Shown: positions 25,673 through 37,230, counted from the stretch's first letter. The stretch: 64,000 nucleotides of DNA from Rhizopus arrhizus (GCA_024220505.1 JAKZZE010000004.1:2170001-2234000); one strand, 5' to 3'. Numbers and translations are program-made. Notes: a model not told the origin generated them from the letters alone.

Positions 25673-26997
25673 ATGGAACCATTTCAATTTGGTTATGCAA
25701 CAGACGAATACACGCAGCTGTTAACAGAGCTACATGAAGTATATTGTAAAGATCAACCTGAAGACGTGCTTCAATATTGTGCAAATTTCTTTAGTCGAAA
25801 ATTAGAAGAACAAAGATACATGTATTTACGTCAACCCCAAAATCATTTCTTGGGTAAAATCATAATAAAACGATAAGCAATCATATAATTGATCTCTGTT
25901 ATATAATAGAAGAAACGGAGAGACACCCATTGGCTGATACAGATGATTATCCTACAAGAGACAGAACTTACAGTAGCTTTACAGTCACTACAACCACAAC
26001 TAGTATCGATGGAGAATTAGAAGACAATTTCTCCACTGAACCCTTATTTATGCCAGCACCTAATTATAATAATCGTGGTCGACGTACATCCGTTAGTGCC
26101 GAGTCTATGGCACCTGCTGGTAACAAATTTGTGAAGAAAGTCATTCCCAAGACAGAGTCTGAAATGGAGCGTATCCGAAACAGCGTAGGAAACAATTTCT
26201 TGTTTAAAAACTTAGATGAAGAACATCATCAAGATGTTGTGAATGCTATGATAGAGATGGAGGTAGAACAAGGCAAAGACATCATTGAACAGGGTGCTGT
26301 GGGTGATTATTTTTATGTAGTGGATTCTGGCACCTTTGATTGTTTTATTACCAAGGACGGGCAGACAAATAAGGTCACCTCGTATGAAACAGGTGGCAGT
26401 TTTGGCGAGTTGGCCTTAATGTATAATGCTCCACGTGCAGCCACAATCACTGCGACTTCAGATGCTAAAGTATGGGCTCTGGATCGTGTTACTTTTAGAA
26501 CAATTTTGATGGAAAATACGTCCTTGAAAAGAAAAATGTATGAATCGTTTTTGGCTGAGGTACCTTTGCTTAAATCATTAGAGTCTTATGAAAGACACAA
26601 AATTGCAGATGCATTGGAGTCTGTTTACTTTGATGATAAAGCACAAATCATGAAGCAGGGAGATATAGGAAAGCAGTTTTATTTGATTGAGTCAGGTACA
26701 GCTGTGTTTTATAAGACGGATGAAAATGGTAATCAACAGGAAGTGAATCAATTTGGAAGAGGATCTTACTTTGGCGGTAAGTAAAATAATGCTTTTATCT
26801 GAAAAAGGTGCTGATTATTCGGAGTAGAGCTTGCATTATTAAATGATAAGCCAAGAGCAGCTACAGTTATTGCAAAAGGAAGATTAAAATGCGCTACATT
26901 AAACAAAAAAGCCTTTACACGTTTATTAGGACCAGTTCATGAAATATTGAAAAGAAATTCTGAAAATTATTATGCTGTTATTAACCAACAGCAATAA
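25673..26997 (+). CDS. cAMP-dependent protein kinase regulatory subunit
   Basis: Three exons (25673-25853, 25910-26776, 26828-26997) give 406 codons, 405 residues. The N-terminal 40 residues form the RIIa-like docking/dimerisation helix region. The inhibitor site is RRTSV at residues 118-122. Because it has a phosphorylatable Ser121 it is of the RII, autophosphorylated, type. Two cyclic nucleotide-binding domains follow, with phosphate-binding cassettes [19 protein letters not shown] and [16 protein letters not shown]. Both have the invariant Glu and Arg, so both sites should bind cAMP. In Mucorales several such subunits exist and affect dimorphism and growth. The gene lies 5 kb from the TCO89-like gene and immediately upstream of a septin gene in the same direction. 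Confidence 0.96.
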
Positions 26998-27201
26998 ATG
27001 TATTATTATTATTGTTATTTAGAATTAAAATATTTTTGGTTAAAGAACGTTTATTAAGCTTTACCCCCTTGATATGTAATCTCCCCTTTCACGCTTTTTT
27101 ATCCCCCTAACTTATCCCTTTTCTCTCTATTTCTCCCTTAAATTATTTATTTCAAAAATACAACATATTTTGTCTTTTGTTTTTTATAATTATTATTTTA
27201 A

Positions 27202-28687
27202 ATGGAAGCAGTCGTGTCTTTACCAGAACCTATTACTGCACCTGGAACAGGTATTGCCAATTTACCTAATCAAAGACATAAAATTGTCGCAAAGAATGGT
27301 GCCAATTTCACATTAATGGTTTGTGGTAAGAGAAACTATTTTATATTAATGAATATATAAATTGATGTGTATACAAGGTGAAAGTGGATTGGGCAAAACT
27401 ACTTTTGTAAACACATTATTTACAACGACTATCAAAGAACACAAGAACTTAAACAAAAGACGCATTAAGCCTCCTTCAAAGACTGTTCAAATTCAAATCA
27501 CAAGAGCTGGTAAACTAAATACCCATGACAGTGATAACAGAGTCTAATGTGAAAATGTAGAATTGGAAGAAAAGATGTTTAAAGTCAAGTTGACTATCAT
27601 TGATACACCTGGTTTTGGTGACTATGTTAATAACAGACATGGTTGGATCCCTATTGTTGATTTTATTGATGACCAACATGAAAATTATATGAGACAAGAG
27701 CAACAACCTTGTCGTAAAGGTGTGGTTGATATGCGTGTTCATGTTTGCTTATACTTTGTAAAACCCACTGGACACACGTAAGTTTAACCAGAAACCATGC
27801 TAGTAAAACTAATGTGGTGGTTTAAGTTTGTCTCCTTTAGACGTTGAAGTCATGAAAAGATTGGGTTCTCGTGTTAATTTGATTCCAGTGATTGCTAAAG
27901 CAGACACACTTACACCTTCAGACTTGGCTAAATTCAAACAAAATGTAAAAAAACTCCTTTTTATAAACTCCTTAACTTATCTCCTTTCTAATAGATCTTG
28001 GATGTCATTGCAGCTCAGAATATTCAATGTTATTCATCTCCTATTGAAAGCGATGATGAAGCTACAACTAAGCGTAATATGAACATCATGGCAGCTATGC
28101 CCTTTGCTATCATTGGTTCAACCCAAGATGTCATGACACCTGATGGTCGTAAAGTGAAGGGAAGAGAATATTCTTGGGGTGTAGCTGAAGTAGAGAACGA
28201 TGACCACTGTGATTTCAAAAAATTACGTAGTTTATTGATTCGTACTCACATGCTAGACTTAATTACTACCACAGAAGAAACCCATTATGAAAATTACCGT
28301 CAAATCCAAATGGAAACGAGAAAGTTTGGTGATCCAAGGTAAACGCATATAAACATATACGTATATGTATAATAAATCCTTATTTATAAATAATAGAACT
28401 GAGAAGGATGAGAATGCTAAATTTGCTGAAGAAGAAGAACAATTGCGAAAGGACTTTACTGAGAAGGTAAAGGCTGAAGAATCAAGGTTCCGTCAATGGG
28501 AACAACAAGTAAGTCATAATTTGATGATGAATATTAAGTTTATTTATTTATTTATTTGTAGCTCTTGGCTGAAAGAGATAGACTTCATAAAGAATTAGAG
28601 ATTCAAAGCGACAGAATTAAAGAATTACAATATGAAATTGACTCTTACTATAGCCAACGTGAGTCGCCAAGAAGCATTAGAAAATAG
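27202..28687 (+). CDS. CDC12: Septin, Cdc12 group
   Basis: Seven exons (27202-27325, 27378-27509, 27561-27777, 27827-27944, 27995-28338, 28397-28508, 28562-28687) give 391 codons, 390 residues. Septins are GTP-binding filament proteins of the hyphal cortex and septa. The P-loop GESGLGKTT is at residues 42-50, the switch region is [11 protein letters not shown], and the base-specificity motif is [18 protein letters not shown] is the septin-unique element. A C-terminal coiled coil ([16 protein letters not shown] and onward) completes it. The opening [13 protein letters not shown] and the [14 protein letters not shown] segment match Cdc12/AspC rather than Cdc3, Cdc10 or Cdc11. All splice sites are GT-AG. 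Confidence 0.95.
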
Positions 28688-28812
28688 TTTACAAATTTTT
28701 GATTAATTTAAAAATGGAGCTTTAATCTTCCATGTCTTTCAAAAATAAAGCAATAAAATAAGAAAAAAAAGAAAAAAAAAAAAACTTTTTTTTTCTTTAA
28801 GCCTTTTCAGTG

Positions 28813-30342
28813 ATGAATAAGCATAATAATAAACAAGACACAAGAAGACAACAGTCTTCAAGTCCTGGAGCGGATTCAACATCAAATGCTTGGCGAAATT
28901 GGGCTGAAGAGCACAGTGATTCCAACATACAATCTTTGTCTGAAAGGAAATTTTACAAACCAACCAAGGAACAGCTTGAAAAAATACTTCCCTGTCTCGT
29001 TTTATGCTTTTGTAACAAACCAGCGCATCGCACTTATACACTCGAGTATGGACCAGTCCTTGAATGCGGCAACTACCAAGTGGAGCCTAATGACAACAAC
29101 ATAAAGACCAAGTACATATGTGGTTTTCATGTACATGAGCTTGCTTGGAACAAACTTCGAAATCACTTAATTCAAGAAGGTCATCTCAACGCCGATTACC
29201 AGGAACTCAGAGCATGTCCTTTATTTAACTTCACTTTTTGTACGATCTTTTACATCACAAACGATTACCCAATGAAGCCACCTTCAGTGCCACTCTGTTT
29301 TTGCAACAGACCAGTAATTATAAGAGACAATAAAGCAGTTTCCTCACTGAATAAGTTGAAAGTTATTGAATTCACTTGTCAAAACTGTGATATTGAAGGT
29401 GCAAGACCTAAATGCAGTTGGATTCTTCGTGCTAACGAAGTGGCTTTTCCAAGACCCAAACAGCGTCTTCATCGTGATGTAAATTCAGACGATTATATGA
29501 ATGTGAAACAAGATAAATTAGCCCTGATCAGGTCTCACCAAAATTCAGTTGTTTCTGAATCTCATAAACATGATCTCCTATCAGCTCTTTCAACTCCCTT
29601 GAGTCATACTCAGCAGCAAGACTTCGCCACGCAATTTGGAACACTTAAATTAGAGAGCGATATACCACTCGAACCAAGTTCATCCAACTCAACCTCTGGA
29701 AGTTGTTCATCCAGATATAGATCTCTTCTTGTACCCACCTCTGTTATTGCAAAGAAATCGTCAGCTGTTTCAAAAAGCAATGTTAGTTCAGTTGGATCGA
29801 CAACACCCATAAATCTTATGATAGATGAAGAGCAAGAAAACGTAGTTCATTGTCTAAAGCGTCAAATAGAAATACTACAGGCATCAAAAGATAGCTATCA
29901 ACGCGAATCTGAAGAGATTCGATCTGTTTTTCAAAAGGCAAAGATTGAAGCAGAGGTCTATCAAAAGCTTGCATATAGATACAAAAGTGAAAGAGAGGAA
30001 GAGACGATATTAAGATTGAATACCCAGGAAAGATTGAGTAGTATTGAAGTAGATGTGGTGGAAATGATAGCAGAAAAGGAAGAATTGTTGGCCAAGCTAA
30101 GTGCTTTACCCGAACAAGATGCACAAGAAGATGGACTTGAAAAGTGTAAAGTGTGCTTTAGTAGGACAGTTGAATACGCACTCATACCTTGTTTTCACTT
30201 TGGTATATTTCACTTTTATCATTCATACTATTCTTTACTAATTTAATTTGTAGCTTATTGTTCTATGTGTTCCTTAAGATTGTCAGAATGTGCTATTTGT
30301 AGAATGCCCGTAACAGGCAAACAAAAAATTTACAGTTCTTAA
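28813..30342 (+). CDS. RING-finger protein with paired N-terminal Cys/His modules and a coiled coil
   Basis: Two exons (28813-30202, 30254-30342) give 493 codons, 492 residues. The short second exon completes a C-terminal C3HC4 RING: KVCFSRTVEYALIPCFHF runs into AYCSMCSLRLSECAICRMPV. This predicts E3 ubiquitin ligase activity. Before it lies a helical coiled-coil region (about 330-445). In the N-terminal half two similar Cys-rich units occur, LCFCNKPAHRTYT...CGFHVHE and LCFCNRPVIIRDN...CQNCDIEGARPKCSW. These look like a duplicated zinc-binding module of about 120 residues. A Ser-rich linker joins the two halves. Substrate and localisation are unknown. The RING type at the extreme C-terminus resembles IAP/MIB-like ligases. 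Confidence 0.85.
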
Positions 30343-30739
30343 ACAAATACATGTATTAGGTCTGTATAAAAACAGCCACTACTATAATATACCCCCTCAT
30401 TTATAATTTACTTTTCTTTCGTTGTTATCATATCTAATTTAAAAATCATAATAATAAAGTTGTTCTATTCTATTTTGTCTCTTAGTTCACAGTGAAGCAT
30501 CGTGATTTTAGTCGCATTATATGATACATTCATTCACTATTAATTAAGCGAAATCGACAACTTGAGACATTCTCGTAATGTGACGTTATTAAATATTTTT
30601 GCATCTGAGGCTATTGCTGCGGGTAGATGGCTTTTATTCAACCTGTTTTTTTTTTTTATGAGGATTTTATTTTAGTGCCGCCTTTAGACGTACACTGCAA
30701 GAAAAAATTTAAATACATAGAATAGAAGTGTAAATTAAT

Positions 30740-31120
30740 GTGGTGTCTGATCATTGTCTTTAAATTTTTTCTGATGCAGGTTTCTTTGATGTATTCTGCG
30801 AAGGAGTATAATAGCTCCAGCAGCTGCCTCATTTGGTCAAAAGGGCAATCCATCAAAAGCGTGTTTCCAATGAGTTTTCCAGAGGCACAGTACACCACAG
30901 GCAACTACTTGGAAAAATTCGAGTTGCCAGTGCGGACGCACTGTGGCTGAGATTGGGTATGGTCGAGAGATTTCATCAAAAGTCTGACGTGAAGTCTGAT
31001 CGAAGAAATGAGTTAAAAGTGTATCCCACATAGGCTGTTTAAGTGGACAAGATCATAAGAAATGTTCATCAGATTCGATTGCGTCACACAGAATACAACT
31101 TTCATCAGTAATAGTGTTAG
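30740..31120 (-). pseudogene. LINE ORF2 3'-end relic
   Basis: The minus strand reads a decayed non-LTR retrotransposon C-terminus. It has a Cys-rich knuckle CILCDAIESDEHFL, a TGA, then SCPLKQPMWDTLL. Further on come VACGVLCLWKTHWKHAFDGLPF and another TGA. The order C-x2-C...EHFL..CP..W...LW..HW...FD..PF is the same as at the end of the intact LINE at 40.8-41.1 kb. It is fragmentary and not expressed as protein. Confidence 0.8.
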
Positions 31121-31189
31121 ACTTATTCAATCTGTCTTTTTTTCTCCAGTAAAGAAATTATTCGCTCACTTACAAAAAATATGGTCTTG

Positions 31190-31925
31190 TCCTCTCCTCA
31201 AATAAATACGGTATACAATCGCTAATATATTTTATTGACCCCTCATCACTTAATTTTGCCACCATCGCTCGTCCTATCTTGTCTGGCCACTCGGTTATCC
31301 CCTCACTCTCGCTCAAGTCTCTTGATATAGTTGTCTGTAATCTCCTATCCCTCTGAAATTTTCGCTGGGAATTTGTCTTTGATGGGAAGCTGTACTGGCT
31401 ACAAGAAGTGGCCACAAGTGCCCCGTTTTATTCGAAAAATCAACTATGAAAACAATAATCACCGTACAAACTCTCTTTGGCCGAGCGCCTATGGTAGCTT
31501 TATCGTTCAAAATATCCTAAACGCCCTCATCTGCATAAAACCATGCCCAACTATATCACAAATGAAGGATGCATGCTGTGTGGTGCAATCGAAACAGATG
31601 AACACTTTTTGTGACCTTATTCAGTCAAGTGGCTTACGTGGGATACATTAGCGCATCGATTCCTTAATCAACCTTCATTACTATCTTTTGATTAAGCATC
31701 TTGACTATTCCAAACAGCTGCTAAAACATTTTCGCATTGGAAATTTGATCTCTTTCATGTAATTGCTTGTCGCATTTTGAGTCTATGGAGACTACACTAA
31801 AGATATACTTTTAAAAATTCACCTTTTTGGCCAAATGAAGAGGCAGAAAGAGCTACAGCCTTACTTAAACTAACCCACCATGGAAATTTCCATCATCAAG
31901 AAATGCAGAAATATCGCAACCCAAC
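31190..31925 (+). pseudogene. Second LINE 3'-end relic, opposite orientation
   Basis: The plus strand carries the same C-terminal order with stops and frameshifts: GCMLCGAIETDEHFL followed by TGA, WLTWDTLAHRFL, then VIACRILSLWRLH, a TAA and RYTFKNSPFWPNEEAE. It lies head-to-head with the relic at 30740-31120 and resembles it more closely than it resembles the intact LINE. Upstream sequence to about 31190 shows weaker LINE-like similarity. Confidence 0.75.
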
Positions 31926-33264
31926 ATTTTCATAGCTGTTTTATTGTTGTAATTTCTGTTTAATTTGCAACACTGCTCGTCTAGAGGCGGTATTAGAGTT
32001 AAACCCCTTTTACACCAAAAAAATCAAAGTTGGGGGTCGCAAAGAGAGTACATTTTACTATAAGATCACACAAGAAGAACACTATAGAACTGTTCTACTC
32101 AGTTAAGATATATGGTTTTGTTTAAAGATAAAATTACCTTCTTCCTTCAATAATAAAGGATAATTGGCGTTTGAATTTTATTTTCAAGTTAATTCTGGTC
32201 AACTTGTAAGTTTTGTTGGCAAAAAGTGACACAGGTGATATGCGCATATCCTCATGAACGATTCTATTAATTTCACCTTTTTTGTCTTTAGTCTACATCA
32301 CAATCCTTAGTTACCTTCAAAGATTTATTCCATGTTCTTTCAATATTGAGCTGTATGACAAATCTTTGTTGACAAGTACCTCAAAAGGAATAACAAGAAA
32401 TCCTCGATACCATTAGGCGTTTGAAGTTGGTTATGTATGTTGAGGCAGTGAACTACATGCTTTTTTGTGAGGGGATGAGTTGGATGGTGAGGACAGGGCC
32501 ACAGTTTTTCATAGAATACTATTTAAATTGCTACTGTATAAATCGATTAGGTTCAGCTTTAGTTATAGGCAGCCATAGTATAGAATCCACTGAAATAATG
32601 GGACGCAGCATGTTAAAATCTTGGGATTAAATTCTTCTACTGGAATAGGCAATATTTGTTACAGTGGAGTTTTAGACAACCTGTGCTATTTTTGACAAAT
32701 GTCTTACTGAATGGATAGTACGAGCTTTTTAAGGTAGCGCCGGGAGATAGCACAAAAGAGTGAAAAACAACACATGACTTTGGCAGAGGCTTCTTTAAAT
32801 TTGAAATCTCACAATTTATTTTAAGAAAACCATAAACTGGTATCATGAGCGCTGTATCCCATAAAAATCTCTCTTTAATGTAACACTTAGCTAATATAGT
32901 AATGAAAAAGGACAGATAGCAATTTAGATTTTTTTATTTCAAGAATTGGTATTTGCCTCTAATCATTTCTCCTCTTTTTTCTTGTGTGATGGTTGTACTG
33001 AGTAGACAACATTGTCATCTTTAATCGAATAAAGCGAATAAATACTACTCCTTTTCCATATCACAACTATACATATACCCTAGTTAAATACCCCTCCTCA
33101 TTTGAATCTTTTAACCAATGATTCTTATTTATCTTTCTATTATGTAATGCATAACGCATACTAAAAAAATTCAACTAAATTTTCCCTTTTCATTATATTT
33201 TTTATTTTTATTTTTTACCATTACAACTGTAGAAAGATTAAATCTTATTTATAATACTTTGTCT
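31926..33264. other. Intergenic interval upstream of glutathione reductase
   Basis: No gene was recognised. A 69-codon open frame at 32421-32630 and an antisense one at 32637-32846 have no recognisable motifs. The last 250 bp are pyrimidine-rich and should hold the glutathione reductase promoter. Confidence 0.5.
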
Positions 33265-34734
33265 ATGCCTCCAAATATTCGTGCTTCCAAGAAACTATAT
33301 GATCTGATTGTAATTGGAGGTGGCTCAGGGGGAATATCCGCTGCTAGAAGAGCTGCTGGTGTGCATGGAGCAAGCGTTGCATTGATAGAATGTTATCCTG
33401 TATTAGGTGGCACTTGTGTTAATGTGGGTTGTGTTCCCAAAAAGATCATGTGGAATACTGCCTCTCTCTTCGAGACCATTCATCAAGCCAAAGGCTATGG
33501 TTATGAAATCCCCGGTGAGGTCAAGTTTAACTGGTCAGTGCTTAAAAAGAAACGTGATGCTTACATTCAACGTTTAAATGGAATCTATGACACGAACCTA
33601 AAGAACGACAAGGTAGAATACATTCAAGGTTTCGCTAGTTTTGTCAACTCAAACACACTAAGTATCAAGCCTGCTGATAAAGAATCCAGATCCTTTGAAG
33701 TTCAAGGTAAACACATATTAATTGCCTCTGGCAGCCACTCGATTATTCCTAAGGTGCCCGGTGCTGAACTGGGGATCACATCCAATGGCTTTTTTGACCT
33801 TGAGCGTCAGCCAAAGCGTGTCGCTGTCGTCGGTACAGGATATATCTCCATCGAACTCTCTGGTGTCTTTCACGCACTTGGTTCAAATGTCACGGTTTTT
33901 TCTAGGAGTAAGCAGATTCTTCGAAAATTTGACTCTGTCATCAAGGACAATTTGCTCGCTCAAATGCAGGCTGTGGGTATCAAATTTGTCTTTGATTCTT
34001 CTGTCAAAGGTTTGAAGAAATCGGATGCAGGCGTTGTTGTTCAATATGAAGCAGAAGGAAATCAAGGAGAATTAGAGGCAGATACAGTGCTTTGGGCTAT
34101 TGGTCGTGGTGCAAATGTTGATGGAATGAATTTGGAAGCTGCGGGTGTTAAGATGGATGATAAACAGCAGATTGTTGTTGATGATTATCAAAACACAAAT
34201 GTGGAGGGTATCTATGCTTTGGGAGATGTTATAGGAAAAGCTCAGCTAACACCAGGTAAGTAAGCGCAAACTGTATCAATACTACAAAGAAAAACTTATA
34301 ATTCATCTCTTTATAAAGTTGCAATTGCAGCTGCACGCAAACTTTCGGATAGGCTATTTGGAGGACCGAAATTCAAGGAATCTAAGCTTGATTACATTAA
34401 TATTCCAAGCGTCGTTTTTGCACATCCCACATGTGGTACAATCGGTTATACCGAAGACGAGGCAAAAGAAAAGTTTGATGATGTTAAGGTCTATAACGCC
34501 AAATTCACCAATTTGTACTTTGGTGTCCTTGATGAAAAAGAATCTACAGCCTACAAATTGATTACGGCAGGAAAAGAAGAGAAAGTGGTCGGTCTTCATC
34601 TCTTTGGCCAAAGTAGTGATGAAATCCTTCAGGGGTTTGGTGTTGCCATACGTATGGGCGCAACGAAAGCCGATTTCGATAACTGCGTTGCTATTCATCC
34701 TACCGCAGCTGAAGAATTGGTCACTTTGCGTTAA
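33265..34734 (+). CDS. GLR1: Glutathione reductase
   Basis: Two exons (33265-34255, 34319-34734) give 469 codons, 468 residues. The enzyme reduces glutathione disulfide with NADPH and keeps the thiol pool reduced. The FAD site is VIGGGSGG (16-23). The redox-active disulfide is Cys51/Cys56 in [13 protein letters not shown]. The NADPH site GTGYISIEL is followed by [11 protein letters not shown], with Arg residues expected for NADPH preference. The second FAD motif is GIYALGDV, and the catalytic base is His457 in [12 protein letters not shown] at the C-terminus. The ATG at 33265 is the first in frame. No mitochondrial presequence is visible in this model, so it should be cytosolic. Confidence 0.97.
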
Positions 34735-34817
34735 ACAAAGTACAGCTTTTTCACTCAATTAGCATTTCATTTCTCACAAGTATGCTATTTTTATTTTGTT
34801 TTATATAAAAAAGAATA

Positions 34818-35589
34818 TTATTCTTGATGTAATTGTTGCTGAAGAGTAGTAACATAAGATTTAAGATCACTGTCAATAGCATCGTGGACCAAGGTTCCTT
34901 TGGTAGTAAACCAAGTAGCAACGTTGGGTTCAATCTTTGTAGTAGCTGACTTATTGGTGAGTTTGTCGGAATAAGTGAGGGTCAATGGGTATTTGGAAGT
35001 ATATTTCTCCATCTTTCCAGAAATTCTTAATGTTGCAGAGGGCTATGAAATCAATTCGTAAGACAATTGTACTCAAATGCTTATATTATTTACCCTTCCA
35101 TGACTATATTGAGTGCCCATAAAAATTTCATTTTTTTCAATAAAGTATGAGTATGCAAAGGCTATGGATTGAAGAATCCAAAATACAATGACACTAATTG
35201 TAGTTACATTGATAGATTCGCGAAAGCCAGTTGTATATTCATAATAAAATGAGCCTCCAGCAATGATGCAGGAAACATAACCTAAAAACAACTTCATGTC
35301 TGTATGAACATGTGACTGAACAAACTTTTGCTCTTTGCCATAGTACTTCAATAGAGAAAAAGAAAGAAAAAATTGATTAATTGTATAGCAAAATAATAGA
35401 TTAAAGCAAATTTACTCTAGCTATTTCATCATCTACGGCATTTTTAAGTTGTGTTGCATCATACTTGTTTGCAAGTTCTACTGGAGGCAAGTTTTCGCTG
35501 CTTGAGTCTGTTTACTAAATTGTGAGTATTCATCTAATTGCATAATTCACTGTTAACTATGTCGAACCTTTCGTAACAGTCTCTGACAT
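34818..35589 (-). CDS. SPC2: Signal peptidase complex subunit 2 (SPC25)
   Basis: Four exons (introns 35508-35567, 35346-35415, 35043-35093) give 197 codons, 196 residues. SPC2 is a non-catalytic ER membrane subunit of signal peptidase that aids contact with the translocon. A cytosolic N-terminus is followed by two hydrophobic spans (MKLFLGYVSCIIAGGSFYYEY and VTTISVIVFWILQSIAFAYSYF), then a C-terminal cytosolic beta-rich part. LTLTYSDK and ATWFTTKGTLVHDA are typical of the family. The first intron uses a GTTCGA donor, less standard than its neighbours. The ATG is only 46 bp from a set of degenerate tandem repeats and 159 bp from the LINE insertion, so its upstream region has been displaced by 5.6 kb. 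Confidence 0.88.
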
Positions 35590-35634
35590 GTTTTAAAAAA
35601 TGAAGTTTATTAAAAAAATACTGTCTTTCCGCCG

Positions 35635-35742
35635 TCAATTGGTCATTTTTGAAAAACTTGGTCGCTGTTTAAAGTTCAATTGGACACTTTTGTGAATTCA
35701 ATTGGTCGATTTTTTTAGAATCAACTGGTATTAATCAATGTT
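35635..35742. repeat. Five degenerate ~21 bp tandem repeats
   Basis: TCAATTGG occurs at 35635, 35676 and 35698, TCAACTGG at 35721, and a diverged AAACTTGG at 35654. Each is followed by a T-rich stretch, giving units of about 19-23 bp. The array sits in the SPC2 upstream region, and its last unit merges with the LINE target site. Confidence 0.7.
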
Positions 35743-35747
35743 AATGG
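35733..35747. repeat. Left target-site duplication of the LINE
   Basis: AATCAATGTTAATGG here is repeated exactly at 41306-41320, directly after the poly(A) tail. The first one or two A bases are ambiguous because the tail is also A. Confidence 0.92.
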
Positions 35748-35748
35748 C

Positions 35749-37230
35749 ATGCTTCTTTCAACTAACGCTGCTAAGCCACCTGACGAAGGCGACATATCAG
35801 CTCGACCATCACCACCAGCGAGCACCAAACTGACCTCAAAGCAACCTAAACAAGTGCTTTACTCCAAAGTTCATCAACGACCTGCGAAATTACATGAGAG
35901 TCTGTTACATGTTTCTAATTCGAGATCTCTACCATCCTCAAATTCATCGTCCACAGATCCAGCGGACGCACAACCTGTGATTATTGACACTGTTTACTGG
36001 GGAGCCTCTCAAACTCCTGGATCTATTTTCTTTGATGTTACTACTCGTAAAGAGTCAGATCGTGAATTGTACAAAATTTCATTTTATCAGCTTCAAGATT
36101 TTGTTGGCCAGCTTGTCCATAAGTCCGGCTCTAACCGTTACTTGGAAATTAATTTTGATAACAATGATGCTAAGCAGAATGCCTGCAATAACGGCCTTAA
36201 GTTCGACAATGGACACATTGTCATCCGTCCTGCTATAGCGTTAGCTCCTGGCTCAATTGTTAAACGAGTCAACCTTCACCGCCTTCCTTGGCTTCGTCCC
36301 AAAGAACTTTTGGATGGCTTGAAAGCTACACTTGGTAACTATGGTGTAGTTCGTGATGTTGGAATTATAAAAGATAATGACACTGGTACTTTCCTTGGCT
36401 CTGGATATGCCTTTTTGGATGTTACACCTTCTTTGGTACCTGCAGGACAGCCTCCTTTTCTGGACCTGTCTCATGTTATTACGTGGATCGATGAGGATAC
36501 CAATCGCTCCGGAAATGTATTCATTCACGCATATTGGAACGATATGCCTGTTTATTGTAAATACTGTCACGAGTCTGGACATAATGCTTCCTCTTGCCCT
36601 AAGTCACCTAGTAGCAAGCGAGTTTGTTTTTCATGTCTTAAACGTGGCCATGTTCGTGCTGATTGTCCGGACAAACATAAGTCGGCCAAACGACACCGTA
36701 ATGGTCGAGTTGTTTCACCAGCTTCACCAGCCCCCGATACTTTGTTGAATATTGATACTGGGTCTGTTGACTCTTCAGATTCTGTGGTTTCTCCTGCTTC
36801 CACTCAGGGTCCATCTTCGGCTCTAGTTATAAATACGACCGCTTCCACTACTACACCAACTACTGTCCAAGTTGGACAGGAGGTAACACCTGCTGTTGAC
36901 CAAGGGACGTCAACTTTGAACTCTGCTGGTCCCGATACCGCGACGGAATTGGATGACTTGTCTCATCAGTCCGCCGCTGATGATGTTGATATGGATGGCT
37001 CTTCTTCCGAGTCTACCATTGACTATGCTCCTGCCGTTACGCGGTCTCCTGCTCCAAGCCCCGATACTACTGGTTCCGCCGCTACTGATCCTGCCTTTCC
37101 TGACACTGTTACTACTAGGACTACAGCTACTAATGTGCCTAATATTACTGGTACTGGTGCTGCTGGTACGAGACTGGTTCAAACGCGTAGTGGCCGGTTT
37201 TCGAAACCGCCTCCCAAATGGGATTTATAA
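35749..37230 (+). CDS. LINE ORF1: gag-like protein with two CCHC zinc knuckles
   Basis: 493 residues from ATG 35749. A disordered Ser/Pro-rich N-terminus is followed by a folded region that may be an RNA-binding domain (about 80-260). Two CCHC knuckles follow, CKYCHESGHNASSC and CFSCLKRGHVRADC. A long Ser/Thr/Pro/Asp-rich tail ends KPPPKWDL. It should coat the element RNA as a nucleoprotein. If the copy is 5' truncated, the original start codon may have been further upstream. Its TAA (37228-37230) overlaps an ORF2 ATG by one base. Confidence 0.88.
   Translation: MLLSTNAAKPPDEGDISARPSPPASTKLTSKQPKQVLYSKVHQRPAKLHESLLHVSNSRSLPSSNSSSTDPADAQPVIIDTVYWGASQTPGSIFFDVTTRKESDRELYKISFYQLQDFVGQLVHKSGSNRYLEINFDNNDAKQNACNNGLKFDNGHIVIRPAIALAPGSIVKRVNLHRLPWLRPKELLDGLKATLGNYGVVRDVGIIKDNDTGTFLGSGYAFLDVTPSLVPAGQPPFLDLSHVITWIDEDTNRSGNVFIHAYWNDMPVYCKYCHESGHNASSCPKSPSSKRVCFSCLKRGHVRADCPDKHKSAKRHRNGRVVSPASPAPDTLLNIDTGSVDSSDSVVSPASTQGPSSALVINTTASTTTPTTVQVGQEVTPAVDQGTSTLNSAGPDTATELDDLSHQSAADDVDMDGSSSESTIDYAPAVTRSPAPSPDTTGSAATDPAFPDTVTTRTTATNVPNITGTGAAGTRLVQTRSGRFSKPPPKWDL

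Noticed and set aside
32421..32846. Open frames on both strands between the LINE relics and glutathione reductase
   Set aside because: Short, no motifs, and not alignable by eye to any LINE block.
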